The translations under genes were made by a program, and so were the position numbers. DNA of 39,548 bases, taken from assembly GCA_002412555.1 (NCBI GenBank), contig DHVH01000186.1, forward strand, positions 1 to 39,548. The letters run 5' to 3'. The notes below the pieces were generated by a model. That model saw only the letters and a list, made by a program, of their open reading frames with translations, searched no databases and was not told where the DNA came from. This DNA comes from Marinilabiliaceae bacterium UBA5213. Lineage in GTDB: Bacteria > Bacteroidota > Bacteroidia > Bacteroidales > Marinilabiliaceae. How positions within the stretch are numbered: the stretch's first letter is position 1; every line of letters starts with the position of its first letter. This document shows, in pieces, positions 7,201 through 16,436 of the stretch.

Positions 7201-8817
7201 ATGAAGAAGATACTATTAATATTAGGCGTTTTGATATCCGCGCTCATGTTTAACGCTTGTGTGGATGATCTAGACATTACACCAAAGGATCCGGATATGA
7301 TTCTTTCGGGTAACCTGGGAGACGATCCTATCTATATGAAGCAGGTTTTAGGTAAAATCTATGCCAGTTTTATCATTGCTGGTCAGGGTTCCAACGGCGG
7401 TCCTGATATTGCCTCCTCTGATGGTGATTTCTTTACCACCATGCGTGCTTTGTGGAACCTGCAACAACTACCAACCGATGAGGCTATGTGTGCCTGGGGT
7501 GATGTAGGTATTGCAGATTTAAATACGCAGACCTGGAGTCCCAGTAATCCTTTCCTGACTGCTTTGTATCAGCGTTTGGGCTTAAGTATTACTTATGCCA
7601 ATGATTTTATTGGCATGACCAATGGCGACAATGATCCTGCTGTTGTGAGATACAATGCGGAAGCTCGTTTCTTGAGGGCATTGGCTTACTTCTGGCAGAT
7701 GGATTTGTTTGGCAATCCTCCTTTCACCACTGAAGTAGATGGTGTTGGCAAATTCTATCCTCAGCAAATTCAGCGTGCTGAATTGTTTAAGTATGTTGTC
7801 AACGAATTGCATGCCATTGAAGATCTTTTAGATGAACCCGGTTCATCCTATCCTCAGGCCGATAAGGGTGCTGCATGGATGTTGCTGGCGCGTTTGTACC
7901 TGAATGCCGAAGTTTACACCGGTACAGCCAAATGGGATAGCTGTAAGATTTATGCCGACAAAGTCATTGCCAGCGAAGCTTATGAACTGAATCCCAATTA
8001 CCGTCAGAACTTTAGTGCTGATAACCACTATCCTGCTAACCGTGAGATGATTTTTGCCTGGGCTCAGGACGGTGTTCATACCCAAGGATATGTTGGTACT
8101 ACCTTCATTATTGAGTCCAGCAGTGATTCTGAATTTGTTCCTGCCGAGTTGTACCATGGATTAACGGATAATACGAACTGGAACGGTAACCGGGCCCGAA
8201 AGGATTTTCTGAATGTGATGATTGATACTCTGGCCGTATATGGAGGTGGTCCAATACCTGATACTGACACCATTTTTGCTCAAAGTAAAGATAAAAGGGT
8301 TTTACTCAGACAAAAGAGAAGCATTGATATTCCAACAGCTTCTTCCAGCGGTGATTATGGTATTGGTGTGTATAAATTTACAGCCAGAAATGCGGACGGA
8401 AGTCAGGCGGCTAATTATAATCCTGCGTTTGCCAGTACTGATTTCCCCATTTTCAGATTGGCTGATGCCTACATGATGAGAGCAGAAGCGTTGTTCCAGT
8501 CAGGAGATGCTGAAAATGCCGTTAAGGATGTCAACAAAATCCGTGAACGTGCTTTTGGTAGTTCAGAAGGTAATATTACCGCTGGCCAATTGACCGAACA
8601 ATTCTTGTTAGATGAACGTGGCCGTGAGTTCTATTACGAAGCTCAACGCCGTACGGATCTTGTTCGTTTTGGTCAGTTTACCAATGGCACTTATCACTGG
8701 CAGTGGAAAGGTGGCGTGTTTGAAGGCACTGCGACTTCAAGTCACTTGAATATTTATCCAATACCTGGTGACGAGGTGGCTGCTAATCCTAACATTCAGC
8801 AGAACGCGGATTATTAA
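7201..8817 (+). CDS. susD: SusD/RagB-family glycan-binding lipoprotein
   Basis: A 538-residue outer-membrane surface lipoprotein with lipobox Cys20 (LMFNAC). It pairs with the upstream SusC as substrate-binding lid. The family TPR-like helical core is visible: YNAEARFLRALAYFWQMDLFGNPPF near 140-165, AAWMLLARLYLNAEVY near 220, and the conserved C-terminal block LADAYMMRAEALFQSGD...AVKDVNKIRERAFG followed by LLDERGREFYYEAQRRTDLVRFG. Length is normal. The 26-nt gap from susC and 30-nt gap to the SusE-like gene support one transcript. Ligand class (alpha-glucan) is inferred from context. Confidence 0.95.
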   Translation: MKKILLILGVLISALMFNACVDDLDITPKDPDMILSGNLGDDPIYMKQVLGKIYASFIIAGQGSNGGPDIASSDGDFFTTMRALWNLQQLPTDEAMCAWGDVGIADLNTQTWSPSNPFLTALYQRLGLSITYANDFIGMTNGDNDPAVVRYNAEARFLRALAYFWQMDLFGNPPFTTEVDGVGKFYPQQIQRAELFKYVVNELHAIEDLLDEPGSSYPQADKGAAWMLLARLYLNAEVYTGTAKWDSCKIYADKVIASEAYELNPNYRQNFSADNHYPANREMIFAWAQDGVHTQGYVGTTFIIESSSDSEFVPAELYHGLTDNTNWNGNRARKDFLNVMIDTLAVYGGGPIPDTDTIFAQSKDKRVLLRQKRSIDIPTASSSGDYGIGVYKFTARNADGSQAANYNPAFASTDFPIFRLADAYMMRAEALFQSGDAENAVKDVNKIRERAFGSSEGNITAGQLTEQFLLDERGREFYYEAQRRTDLVRFGQFTNGTYHWQWKGGVFEGTATSSHLNIYPIPGDEVAANPNIQQNADY

Positions 8818-8847
8818 TCCCCAGTCCTTTAGGTAATAACAAAAAAA

Positions 8848-9879
8848 ATGAATTATATGAAGACAAATTTTTTGAAATATATAGCTCTGATAGGGTTCAT
8901 AGGTATTCTTTATTCCTGCGAAAAGGATGAAGAGCAGGTTTTTATGAAGGAAACCCCTGTAGCCCCATCAATTGTAACAATGCCGGATTTGGCATTGTTA
9001 CGAGACAATGGTTCTGATACTCTGCAGTTTATTTGCACACCTGTAGATCCTGGTTTTGCAGCTTCTGCAAGGTATTTTCTTGAAGTAGATGAAGCAGGCA
9101 ATAATTTCAGCAGTCCACTGATCCTTTTTAACGGTGTTAAGGCCAATGTAATTAAGATGACAGTTGGTGATTTGAATACCTTGTTACTCAGGAAGTTTAC
9201 AGCTGATGCGACTTCTCAAGCAGAATTTCGTTTGCGCTCAGTCCTTGTTGTGGATGGAGGAACAGGGGCTGCCGGCACCGGCGCACAGCCTTTTCAGTAC
9301 ATTTCGTCCTCTGTGCCATCTGATGTAACCATTTATGGATTACCCCGTCTGGATCTGATCAACTCAGGTGTTGATCAGAAAATTGAATCGCCTCTGGGCA
9401 ATGGTGTTTATTCAAGCTATGTTAAGCTAAACTCAGAAAATGCATTTACCCTGAAAGATCCCGATACCGATGTGGTGTATGGTGTTTCTGGTGGTGCATT
9501 GGCTGAAGATGGTGCTGGTATTTTGGTGGGAAATAGTGGCTACTACATGCTTATCGCAGATGTGAATGCCATGACCTATTCTTTGGAGCCCTATATGATT
9601 GGTCTTATTGGAAGTGCAACCCCCAACGATTGGAATACACCTGATACTAAAATGGACTATGACGCTCAAAGCGCTACATGGTACATTACCGTGGATTTGA
9701 TTGACGGAGAAATAAAATTCCGTAAGAACGATGGTTGGGCCTGGAACCTTGGTGGAAAAACGGCTGACGAACTGGTTCAGGGTGGTGATAACCTGGCTGT
9801 GACAGCCGGAAACTATACCATCACGCTGACCATTATTAATGATGCCACTGGTTCAGCAACCATTGTAGAAAATGAATAA
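8848..9879 (+). CDS. SusE-like starch-binding lipoprotein
   Basis: A 343-residue lipoprotein with Cys24 (GILYSC). A second in-frame ATG at 8857 is an equally plausible start. The N-terminal domain (about 30-150) resembles the SusE N-terminal Ig-like module: TPVAPSIVTMPDLALLRDNGSDTLQFICTPVDPGFA and a LNTLLLRKF segment. A C-terminal SusE/SusF-type carbohydrate-binding module spans about 245-343 (IGLIGSATPNDWNTPDTKMDYD, then IKFRKNDGWAWNLGG). These modules bind starch helices at the cell surface through aromatic residues. Third gene of the sus operon. A large hairpin follows before the next gene. Confidence 0.88.
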   Translation: MNYMKTNFLKYIALIGFIGILYSCEKDEEQVFMKETPVAPSIVTMPDLALLRDNGSDTLQFICTPVDPGFAASARYFLEVDEAGNNFSSPLILFNGVKANVIKMTVGDLNTLLLRKFTADATSQAEFRLRSVLVVDGGTGAAGTGAQPFQYISSSVPSDVTIYGLPRLDLINSGVDQKIESPLGNGVYSSYVKLNSENAFTLKDPDTDVVYGVSGGALAEDGAGILVGNSGYYMLIADVNAMTYSLEPYMIGLIGSATPNDWNTPDTKMDYDAQSATWYITVDLIDGEIKFRKNDGWAWNLGGKTADELVQGGDNLAVTAGNYTITLTIINDATGSATIVENE

Positions 9880-9903
9880 CAAGCAGGTGTTTTAAATAAT
9901 TTG

Positions 9904-9966
9904 TATGAAACGGCCATGTAAGGTGTCTGACACGAAAGTAGATGATAATTCCATGGGCGTTTCATA
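9904..9966 (+). other. Long intercistronic stem-loop between the SusE- and SusF-like genes
   Basis: Arms 9904-9918 (TATGAAACGGCCATG) and 9952-9966 (CATGGGCGTTTCATA) pair over 15 bp with one mismatch. The 33-nt loop contains a smaller GTGTC-T-GACAC inverted repeat (9923-9933). No T-run follows, so it is unlikely to be a terminator. It could stabilise the susCDE 3' end or mark a processing site. The 3' arm ends 29 nt before the SusF-like ATG. Confidence 0.6.
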
Positions 9967-9995
9967 TGATAACTAAAAGACAAATTTTTAAACAT

Positions 9996-11816
9996 ATGAA
10001 AAGAAATAGAATATATAAGTTGTTGGCCATGTTTGTTGTTCTGTCAACTACATGGTTCGCTTGTACCGAAGATATGAGCGAAGTGCGGCTTGACGCCGAC
10101 TTAGCTACAACTCAGAGCATGAATGTAACCTTCAACTCTGCGGTGGTAGAGGGGTATATTGTAGCTCAGGGAAATGGAATTACTGAGAAGGGTGTGTGCT
10201 ATGCGCTCACTCAAATGCCTACAATTACCGATGACAAGGTGGTGTACACCGGAGATCATGATGGTGCAACCTTTACTGTTACCTTGACTGGTTTGGATTA
10301 TGCCCGGAAGTATTATGCCCGTGCCTACGCCATGACAGATGGAGGCGTTATTTATGGCGAAGAGATGACATTTACTACCAGGGCTCGTGTGCCTATGGTA
10401 ACGACAGCTGAAGTTGCTGATGTTACCGGAAATTCAGCCACCACTGGTGGTGATGTTACCGATGATGGAAGAGGTGAGATTTCAGAACGTGGTATTGTTT
10501 ATGGTACTTCTGATATGCCAACAGTAGGTGAAGATGAGGTGTTTGTAGCTGAAGAGGCCGGTCTGGGAGCTTTTGAGACCAATATGACCGAATTGTTGGG
10601 TAATACTACCTACTATGTTCGTGCCTATGCTGTTAACAGCGGAGGTGTTGGCTACGGTTCAGTTCTTGCGTTTAAAACCGAAATCGATTTGCCGGTTGCC
10701 ACTACTGATTCTGTGAATACGGTTACCAAAACCAGCGCCATGCTTTATGGCAATGCGCCTTATGATGGAGGTGATGCCATTACAGCTAAAGGTTTTGTTT
10801 GGGGACTAACAGCGGAACCTACCATTGCTGACAATGTGGTGGACATGATGGCTGAAGATGCCGAGTTTAGCTATGAATTAACTGAACTGGAGTTGAATAC
10901 CAACTATTATGTCAGAGCTTTTGCGACCAATAGCGTTGGAACTGGTTATGGCGAAGAAATCGCTTTCAAGACTTTGGCTGATATAACCAAATTGTTTGTT
11001 GTTGGAGATTATAACGGATGGAATAATAGCGAAACAGCCGAGTTTATTATCTCAACAGCGACCAGTGAGGGTTTAGCTGAAGGGTATATTTATCTGACAA
11101 CTGGTGGTATAAAATTGGCACTTGACCACAGCTGGAGTGATGCTGCTACGTTTGGCGATAACGGTTCTGGCGCATTAACCAATCCTGGTGCAAATATACC
11201 TGTACCAGCCGATGGTTATTACAGAATTAGAGCCAACTTAAGTAACATGACCTATTCTCTTCTAAAAACCTCCTGGGGCGTAATTGGTGATGCCACCCCT
11301 GGTGGTTGGGATGGTGAAACGGCCCTGACTTATGACAATGACTTGAAAGTATGGAAAGGCACTTATGCCTTTACTGCTGCTGCCTTTAAATTTAGAGCTA
11401 ACGGCAATTGGGACTACAACTATGGCAGTAATGCTGCAGATGGCCAACTTCAGCCAGGTGGGGAAAATATTCCTGTGGCTGTTGCCGGAGAATATGCCGT
11501 TACTCTGGACTTTAGTGTTCCCAATGAATACACTTACAGCGCTAACCGTTGGGGGTTAATTGGTGGAGCCACACCCGGTGGATGGGATACTGACACCTTC
11601 ATGACCTGGGATGCGGTTAATAAGGTTTTTACTGTAACTCTTGAAATGACTGCTGATGAGTGGAAATTCAGAGCCAATGGCGGCTGGGATGTAAATCTTG
11701 GTGGTGACATTGGTGCACTGACTGCCGGAGGATCCAACATGGCAGTTGCTGCAGGTAATTATACCATTACTTTAGATCCCTGGAGTGGTGTTGGTACTAT
11801 TACCTTGAATGAATAA
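9996..11816 (+). CDS. SusF-like surface lipoprotein with FN3-like and starch-binding modules
   Basis: I place the start at 9996 because MKRNRIYKLLAMFVVLSTTWFAC gives a proper lipoprotein signal with Cys23. An upstream in-frame ATG at 9942 adds 18 unlikely residues. The mature protein (606 residues total) has three Ig/FN3-like repeats at about 30-130, 130-230 and 230-325, each with a GITEKGVCY/ISERGIVYG/ITAKGFVWG strand, a PT turn and a YYxRAxAxxxxGxxYG strand. Three SusE/SusF-type carbohydrate-binding modules follow: one from about 330 (KLFVVGDYNGWNN) and two close copies from about 425 and 520 (WGxIGxATPGGWD ... KFRANGxWDxNxG). Likely surface starch capture. A strong terminator follows. Confidence 0.85.
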   Translation: MKRNRIYKLLAMFVVLSTTWFACTEDMSEVRLDADLATTQSMNVTFNSAVVEGYIVAQGNGITEKGVCYALTQMPTITDDKVVYTGDHDGATFTVTLTGLDYARKYYARAYAMTDGGVIYGEEMTFTTRARVPMVTTAEVADVTGNSATTGGDVTDDGRGEISERGIVYGTSDMPTVGEDEVFVAEEAGLGAFETNMTELLGNTTYYVRAYAVNSGGVGYGSVLAFKTEIDLPVATTDSVNTVTKTSAMLYGNAPYDGGDAITAKGFVWGLTAEPTIADNVVDMMAEDAEFSYELTELELNTNYYVRAFATNSVGTGYGEEIAFKTLADITKLFVVGDYNGWNNSETAEFIISTATSEGLAEGYIYLTTGGIKLALDHSWSDAATFGDNGSGALTNPGANIPVPADGYYRIRANLSNMTYSLLKTSWGVIGDATPGGWDGETALTYDNDLKVWKGTYAFTAAAFKFRANGNWDYNYGSNAADGQLQPGGENIPVAVAGEYAVTLDFSVPNEYTYSANRWGLIGGATPGGWDTDTFMTWDAVNKVFTVTLEMTADEWKFRANGGWDVNLGGDIGALTAGGSNMAVAAGNYTITLDPWSGVGTITLNE

Positions 11817-11824
11817 AACTGTTT

Positions 11825-11862
11825 AATAAGAGATATAGCCTTAGGCTATATCTCTTATTTTG
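11825..11862 (+). terminator. Intrinsic terminator of the sus operon
   Basis: A perfect 16-bp stem (11825-11840 with 11844-11859) closes a TTA loop and runs into ATTTTG. It begins 8 nt after the SusF-like stop codon. It separates the sus operon from the amylase gene, so the amylase needs read-through or its own promoter. Confidence 0.85.
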
Positions 11863-11898
11863 AATTGCTTTTAAAATGTTAGAATAACCTAACCTTTG

Positions 11899-11934
11899 AC
11901 AAAAACCTTTTCTTTTTAGAGGATGGGTTTTTGT
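11899..11934 (+). other. Inverted repeat in the amylase 5' region
   Basis: ACAAAAACC (11899-11907) and GGTTTTTGT (11926-11934) form a 9-bp AT-rich stem with an 18-nt loop about 60 nt before the amylase start. A TAACCTTTG sequence just upstream resembles a -7 box but has one extra spacer base. Could be a leader hairpin. The promoter call is weak. Confidence 0.3.
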
Positions 11935-11993
11935 TGCTTTTGCCAAGTTTGTTTGGAAGATCTGGGTTTGAATTGTCCATTAAAACAATGATT

Positions 11994-14771
11994 ATGAAAA
12001 AATATTACTTGCTGATTTTTGTGTTTTTGATGTCAACCTTGTCACAGGCCCAGGTGGTATCAAGTAACCCTTCCATTCCGGTTGAGGGTCAGGTCGTAAC
12101 CATAACCTTTAGAGCCGACGAAGGCACCAAAGGATTGATGGGGTATACCGGTGATGTGTATGCACATACCGGTGTTATTACCTCTGAGAGTACGGGTAGT
12201 GGTGATTGGAAGTATGCGGTGGCCGGCTGGGGGGTTAATGTGCCCAAAGCTAAATTGACCCGGGTTGCAACCGATTTGTATGAATTGGAAATTAGCCCGG
12301 ATATCCGCAGCTATTATGGAGTGCCTGAGGGTGAAGACATCCTTCAAATGGCCTTTGTCTTTAGAAGTGCTGCTACGGTAGGTGGCAGCTGGCTGGAAGG
12401 AAAAGGAACCGGGGGATCAGATATTTTTGTGGACGTTTTCAAAGAAGTGTTGACCGCCTTATTGTCAACACCTACTGCTGATGCTCTTTTCCTCCCCAAC
12501 GAAGAGATTGTTGTGACCGGTAGTGGCTTGAATGCCGATGGTTTAAGACTCTATTTAAATAATGAGCTAATTCTGGAAACTACTGATCTATCGCTGAGTC
12601 ATACCTTTAATGCACCGGCTTCGGGTAGCCATGAATTGCGCCTGGAGGCTTATGCCGGTGATGAAGTGGAAACTCAAACCATTTCTTTTTACATTCGTGA
12701 GGCACCTGAGACAGTTGTACGGCCTTCAGGTCTGCGTCTTGGCGCCAATGTTATCGATGCTAATACAGCCACCTTGGTATTGCAGGCGCCCAATAAGGAG
12801 TATGTTTATGTGCTGGGTGATTTTAATGGTTGGGTGCCCAATCCGGAATCGCAGATGAAGAAGGATGGAGAATATTTTTGGCTGACCATTGAGAACTTGG
12901 TGGCTGGTGAAGAATATGCCTATCAGTATTACATCGACGGTGAACTCCGTTTGGCCGATCCATATACCAACAAGGTATTGGATGGATGGAATGACCGGGA
13001 TATTCCGGATCGAATTTATCCCAACTTGAAAGCATTTCCACATGAATTTACAACCGGTTTGGCTTCGGTTTTGAATACTGCACCCGTGGAGTATCAGTGG
13101 CAGGTGACTGATTTTCAGGTACCCGCTACAGAAAACATGGTTATTTATGAAGTGCTGATCAGGGACTTAACAGCCAATGGTGATATTAAAACCATAACCG
13201 ACACGCTGGATTATTTTCAGCGCCTGGGCGTGAATGCCATTGAATTGATGCCCTTTAATGAATTTGAAGGCAATGAAAGCTGGGGGTACAATCCATCATT
13301 TTTCTTTGCGCCCGATAAGGCTTATGGTACTATGAACGACTATAAAGCCTTCATCGACGCTTGTCATGAAAGAGGTATTGCTGTGATTATGGATATGGTA
13401 CTGAACCATTCGTACAGCCAGTCTCCCTTGCTCCAAATGTACTTTGAAGGAGGAAAACCTGCGCTGGATAATCCCTGGTACAACCGGGAGCATAATATGC
13501 AGAACACCGCTGCACATTGGGGCTACGATTTTAACCATGAAAGTTTGTACACACAGGCCTTGGTCGATAGTATTCTTGCTTTTTGGATGGAAGAGTTTAA
13601 AATTGACGGGTTCCGTTTAGACTTTACTAAAGGTTTTACCAATACCGTTTATGGTCCCTCTTCGTGGGCCAGTGAGTACGATGCCAGCCGTATTGCTATC
13701 CTTAAGCGGATGGCAGACCAGGCTTGGGTCGTTAAAAATGATGCCATCATCATTTTTGAGCATCTTTCGGACAATGCCGAAGAGAAGGAATTAGCTGAAC
13801 ACGGCATTCTGTTGTGGGGGAACATGAATCACAATTATTCTGAGGCAGTGATGGGTTACCACGAAAACGGAAAATCCAATTTGGCCTGGTCATCCTACAA
13901 GCAGCGCAACTGGAATGAGCCCAACCTGATTTCCTATATGGAAAGTCACGATGAAGAACGGGTGACTTTTAGGGCACTCACTTACGGAAAAGTGGTAGCG
14001 GATTATTCCGTTAAGGATCTGAATACTGCGTTAAACCGACACAAAGCTGCTGCTGCGTTTTTGATGGCCATTCCGGGCCCTAAAATGATTTGGCAGTTTG
14101 GCGAGTTAGGATTCGACATTAGTATTGATAGTGGCGGTCGTTTGGGTATGAAACCGCCCAAATGGGACTACCTGCAAGTGCCGGCCCGTAAAGCCTTGTG
14201 GCAGGTTTATTCTGAGCTTATTAAGATGAAGATAAATGAGCCGGTCTTTTCAACCGCTGATTTCACGCTTGATGTAAATGGGGCGGTAAAAAAAGTGGCT
14301 TTGAACGGAACCAATAATCAGGTTCGACTGGTTGGGAATTTCGATGTGGTTGCGCACAACGTAGCGCCTCAGTTTAATTCAACCGGATGGTGGTTCAATC
14401 ATTTCGAAAGAGACAGTATTCATGTCACCGATCTTAATATGCAGATTACCCTGGCTGCCGGCGAGTTTGCCCTGTTTACCGAGCAAAAACTGACGGACCT
14501 TTGGGTCGCTTCATCCATTGGAGAAACCAGGATGGATGCGCGTGAAAGAGCTGTTGTATTCCCTAATCCTGTTGTTAGTGAGGTAAATGTAAAAGCCTCT
14601 CAGCAGATCAATAGTATTCAAATTTTTGATATCAACGGCCGTTTAGTAGTCCGCAGTGATGAGCGCAGGTTTAATCCTGTTTTGAACTTGTCGACTTTGC
14701 AATCTGGTTTCTACCTGATGCGCATTGAATTGGCGGATGGTCAATTGGAGTATCATAAATTGCAGAAGTAG
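11994..14771 (+). CDS. Secreted GH13 alpha-amylase with T9SS sorting domain
   Basis: The start at 11994 (11988 possible) gives signal peptide MKKYYLLIFVFLMSTLSQA and a 925-residue protein. N-terminal Ig-like modules span about 20-230. A CBM48-like domain follows (YVYVLGDFNGWVPNPESQMK, about 265-350), then the GH13 barrel. Region I is MDMVLNH (Asp467, His472). Region II is GFRLDF with nucleophile Asp543. Region III has Glu589 in IIIFEHLSD. Region IV is ESHDEE with Asp653. The C-terminal 75 residues (VVFPNPVVSEVNV ... IQIFDINGRLV ... GFYLMRIEL) are a T9SS type A sorting domain. It hydrolyses internal alpha-1,4 links of starch outside the cell. Unlike lipoprotein SusG it is exported by T9SS. Confidence 0.93.
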   Translation: MKKYYLLIFVFLMSTLSQAQVVSSNPSIPVEGQVVTITFRADEGTKGLMGYTGDVYAHTGVITSESTGSGDWKYAVAGWGVNVPKAKLTRVATDLYELEISPDIRSYYGVPEGEDILQMAFVFRSAATVGGSWLEGKGTGGSDIFVDVFKEVLTALLSTPTADALFLPNEEIVVTGSGLNADGLRLYLNNELILETTDLSLSHTFNAPASGSHELRLEAYAGDEVETQTISFYIREAPETVVRPSGLRLGANVIDANTATLVLQAPNKEYVYVLGDFNGWVPNPESQMKKDGEYFWLTIENLVAGEEYAYQYYIDGELRLADPYTNKVLDGWNDRDIPDRIYPNLKAFPHEFTTGLASVLNTAPVEYQWQVTDFQVPATENMVIYEVLIRDLTANGDIKTITDTLDYFQRLGVNAIELMPFNEFEGNESWGYNPSFFFAPDKAYGTMNDYKAFIDACHERGIAVIMDMVLNHSYSQSPLLQMYFEGGKPALDNPWYNREHNMQNTAAHWGYDFNHESLYTQALVDSILAFWMEEFKIDGFRLDFTKGFTNTVYGPSSWASEYDASRIAILKRMADQAWVVKNDAIIIFEHLSDNAEEKELAEHGILLWGNMNHNYSEAVMGYHENGKSNLAWSSYKQRNWNEPNLISYMESHDEERVTFRALTYGKVVADYSVKDLNTALNRHKAAAAFLMAIPGPKMIWQFGELGFDISIDSGGRLGMKPPKWDYLQVPARKALWQVYSELIKMKINEPVFSTADFTLDVNGAVKKVALNGTNNQVRLVGNFDVVAHNVAPQFNSTGWWFNHFERDSIHVTDLNMQITLAAGEFALFTEQKLTDLWVASSIGETRMDARERAVVFPNPVVSEVNVKASQQINSIQIFDINGRLVVRSDERRFNPVLNLSTLQSGFYLMRIELADGQLEYHKLQK

Positions 14772-14776
14772 TTTTT

Positions 14777-14864
14777 CGACGTAGTTTAATACTACGCCGA
14801 GGCCCAGGTGATGAAGTTGAAAACTTTTCTGAGCTATTGCGAGGTAGTTAACAATTACGCCGAG
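14777..14864 (+). repeat. Three tandem copies of a small palindromic repeat (31-32 nt period)
   Basis: Units begin at 14781 (GTAGTTTAATACTACGCCGA), 14813 (GAAGTTGAAAACTTTTCTGA) and 14844 (GTAGTTAACAATTACGCCGA). Units 1 and 2 form short hairpins and all end in a C-x-GAG motif. A fourth copy in opposite orientation lies at 16590-16615, on the other side of the sugar transferase gene. REP-like element, 6 nt after the amylase stop. Confidence 0.55.
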
Positions 14865-14891
14865 AAGGAGGAAATTTAAGATTATTCAAAA

Positions 14892-14933
14892 AAGTGCAGC
14901 AGTCCCTATAATGGATTGCTGCATTTTTGTTTT
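14892..14933 (+). terminator. Intrinsic terminator after the amylase gene
   Basis: An 11-bp stem with one G-U pair (TGCAGCAGTCC at 14895-14905 with GGATTGCTGCA at 14913-14923) and a 7-nt loop. An A-run precedes it and TTTTTGTTTT follows. It lies in the convergent gap between the amylase and the sugar transferase, and the A-run on the left would also let it serve the minus strand. Confidence 0.82.
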
Positions 14934-14942
14934 ACAGCTTGT

Positions 14943-16436
14943 TTAGAGAGGGTCGGTTTGGGACAATGATTTCTCATTGGCAGGATGGCTGTCTGTCTTT
15001 TTATTTTCAAGGGGATAAGTCTCGAATAGCATCTTTTTGATGAGATAAATGGCGGTGTCGGCAACAATTTTTAAATCAGCAATCAGCGATTGCTGATTAA
15101 CGTAGATTAAGTCATAAAGGATCCGCTCGGTCATTTCTTTCAGGTCGTGGGCATAGCCATATTTGACCATTCCCAAAGAAGTCAAGCCTGGTTTGGTTTT
15201 GCTTATCAGGTTATAATAGGGGGTTATTTTTTCCAGCTGTTTGGCAAAGTAGGCTCTTTCAGGTCTGGGTCCTACAACAGACATGTCTCCTTTCAAAACA
15301 TTCCAAAATTGGGGGATTTCATCCAAATGGCTTTTTCGTAAAAAATGGCCAACCCGAGTAATTCTGTCATCCTGACCCTTTGCCACTAATTGTGGACCAT
15401 CCTCTTCAGAATTGGTGTACATTGTTCTGAATTTATAGAGCGTGAAGGATTTTTTGTTTTTGCCCAAACGTTCTTGTCGATAAAAAACAGGGCCATGGGA
15501 GGATCTTTTTATTTGCCACGCAATAATGGGGAACAGAAAAACGGTTATAAGTAGCCCTAATATCGAAGTAAAAATGTCGAGTAGCCTTTTCATTACTTTA
15601 AACCACCAGGAAGGAGTTCGTGGGCGAATGGCCAAAACTGGGATTTGTGTCAGGTTAAGTGTGTTAAAGCCGGCTGAAATAGTCTCCAAAGTGCCTGGAG
15701 CCAAACGTACAAGCACTTCCTCTGTGTTTATTTCAGAAAGGATGAGCTCAATTTTCCTGGTCTTCTGGGAATGATTGAGAATAATGACTTCATCAATACT
15801 TTCTCTTTTAACAATATCAGGTGTTTGAATCAATTCCCCGAGGTAGGGGAGTTCTGTAAAGGATGTTTTTTCGGCCTTGTGACTGCTGCAGTAGCCTGCA
15901 AGCACGAGGTTGTTGACTTCAATGTAACGTAAAATCTCTTTAAAATAGGGCGTTTCGGGCAATTTATGAAAAACCAATAATACCTTGTGCTTGAACCAGC
16001 CCAAGCGCAACATGTAGGTGAGCGACAGATGAATAAGAAACCTGCCAAATGCCATCATCAAAGCATATAAGGCGATAATGATCATCAGCTTTAATAAAAA
16101 TTGCGGGTACAAAGCGATCCATGCTTCTTCTATGGATAAGCATATGAAAGATGTCAGGTAGAGGATGGTTAAAAGGGTGGAGGGTCTTTTCATTGAAAGT
16201 TTCCCGATGGAAGCAGCATCGGTTCGATAGCTGCCAATAGAAATCAAAAAGATGACCAAGATGACCGACATCGCTATTTCGGCAGGAATGAGGGGTGAGA
16301 CGCTAAGCGGTTCACGCAATCCCAATATGGACATCACAGAAGCAAAACTGTAAAGTATTATTACAGAGCCAATGAAGTCAATACAAACAGCAAGAATGGC
16401 CGGTAGCCTCCGTTTAAAGAACTGTGTTGATAACAT
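14943..16436 (-). CDS. Polyprenyl-phosphate sugar-1-phosphate transferase (WcaJ-like)
   Basis: A 497-residue inner-membrane enzyme that starts exopolysaccharide or O-antigen synthesis by moving a sugar-phosphate from a nucleotide sugar to undecaprenyl phosphate. The N-terminal half has about five hydrophobic segments (about 10-150) and a CoA-binding-like Rossmann region. The C-terminal bacterial sugar transferase domain starts near 283 (MKRLLDIFTSILGLLITVF) and holds the KFRTM motif, the LRKSHLDEIPQFWNVLKGD block and MSVVGPRPE. Donor sugar (glucose-, galactose- or GlcNAc-type) cannot be told from sequence. No glycosyltransferase or flippase is adjacent, so it stands alone here, and it is flanked by the same palindromic repeat in opposite orientations. 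Confidence 0.92.
   Translation of the reverse strand: MLSTQFFKRRLPAILAVCIDFIGSVIILYSFASVMSILGLREPLSVSPLIPAEIAMSVILVIFLISIGSYRTDAASIGKLSMKRPSTLLTILYLTSFICLSIEEAWIALYPQFLLKLMIIIALYALMMAFGRFLIHLSLTYMLRLGWFKHKVLLVFHKLPETPYFKEILRYIEVNNLVLAGYCSSHKAEKTSFTELPYLGELIQTPDIVKRESIDEVIILNHSQKTRKIELILSEINTEEVLVRLAPGTLETISAGFNTLNLTQIPVLAIRPRTPSWWFKVMKRLLDIFTSILGLLITVFLFPIIAWQIKRSSHGPVFYRQERLGKNKKSFTLYKFRTMYTNSEEDGPQLVAKGQDDRITRVGHFLRKSHLDEIPQFWNVLKGDMSVVGPRPERAYFAKQLEKITPYYNLISKTKPGLTSLGMVKYGYAHDLKEMTERILYDLIYVNQQSLIADLKIVADTAIYLIKKMLFETYPLENKKTDSHPANEKSLSQTDPL

Noticed and set aside
9942..9995. Upstream start of the SusF-like gene
   Set aside because: It would put 18 residues ahead of a good lipoprotein signal peptide and begins inside the intercistronic stem-loop.
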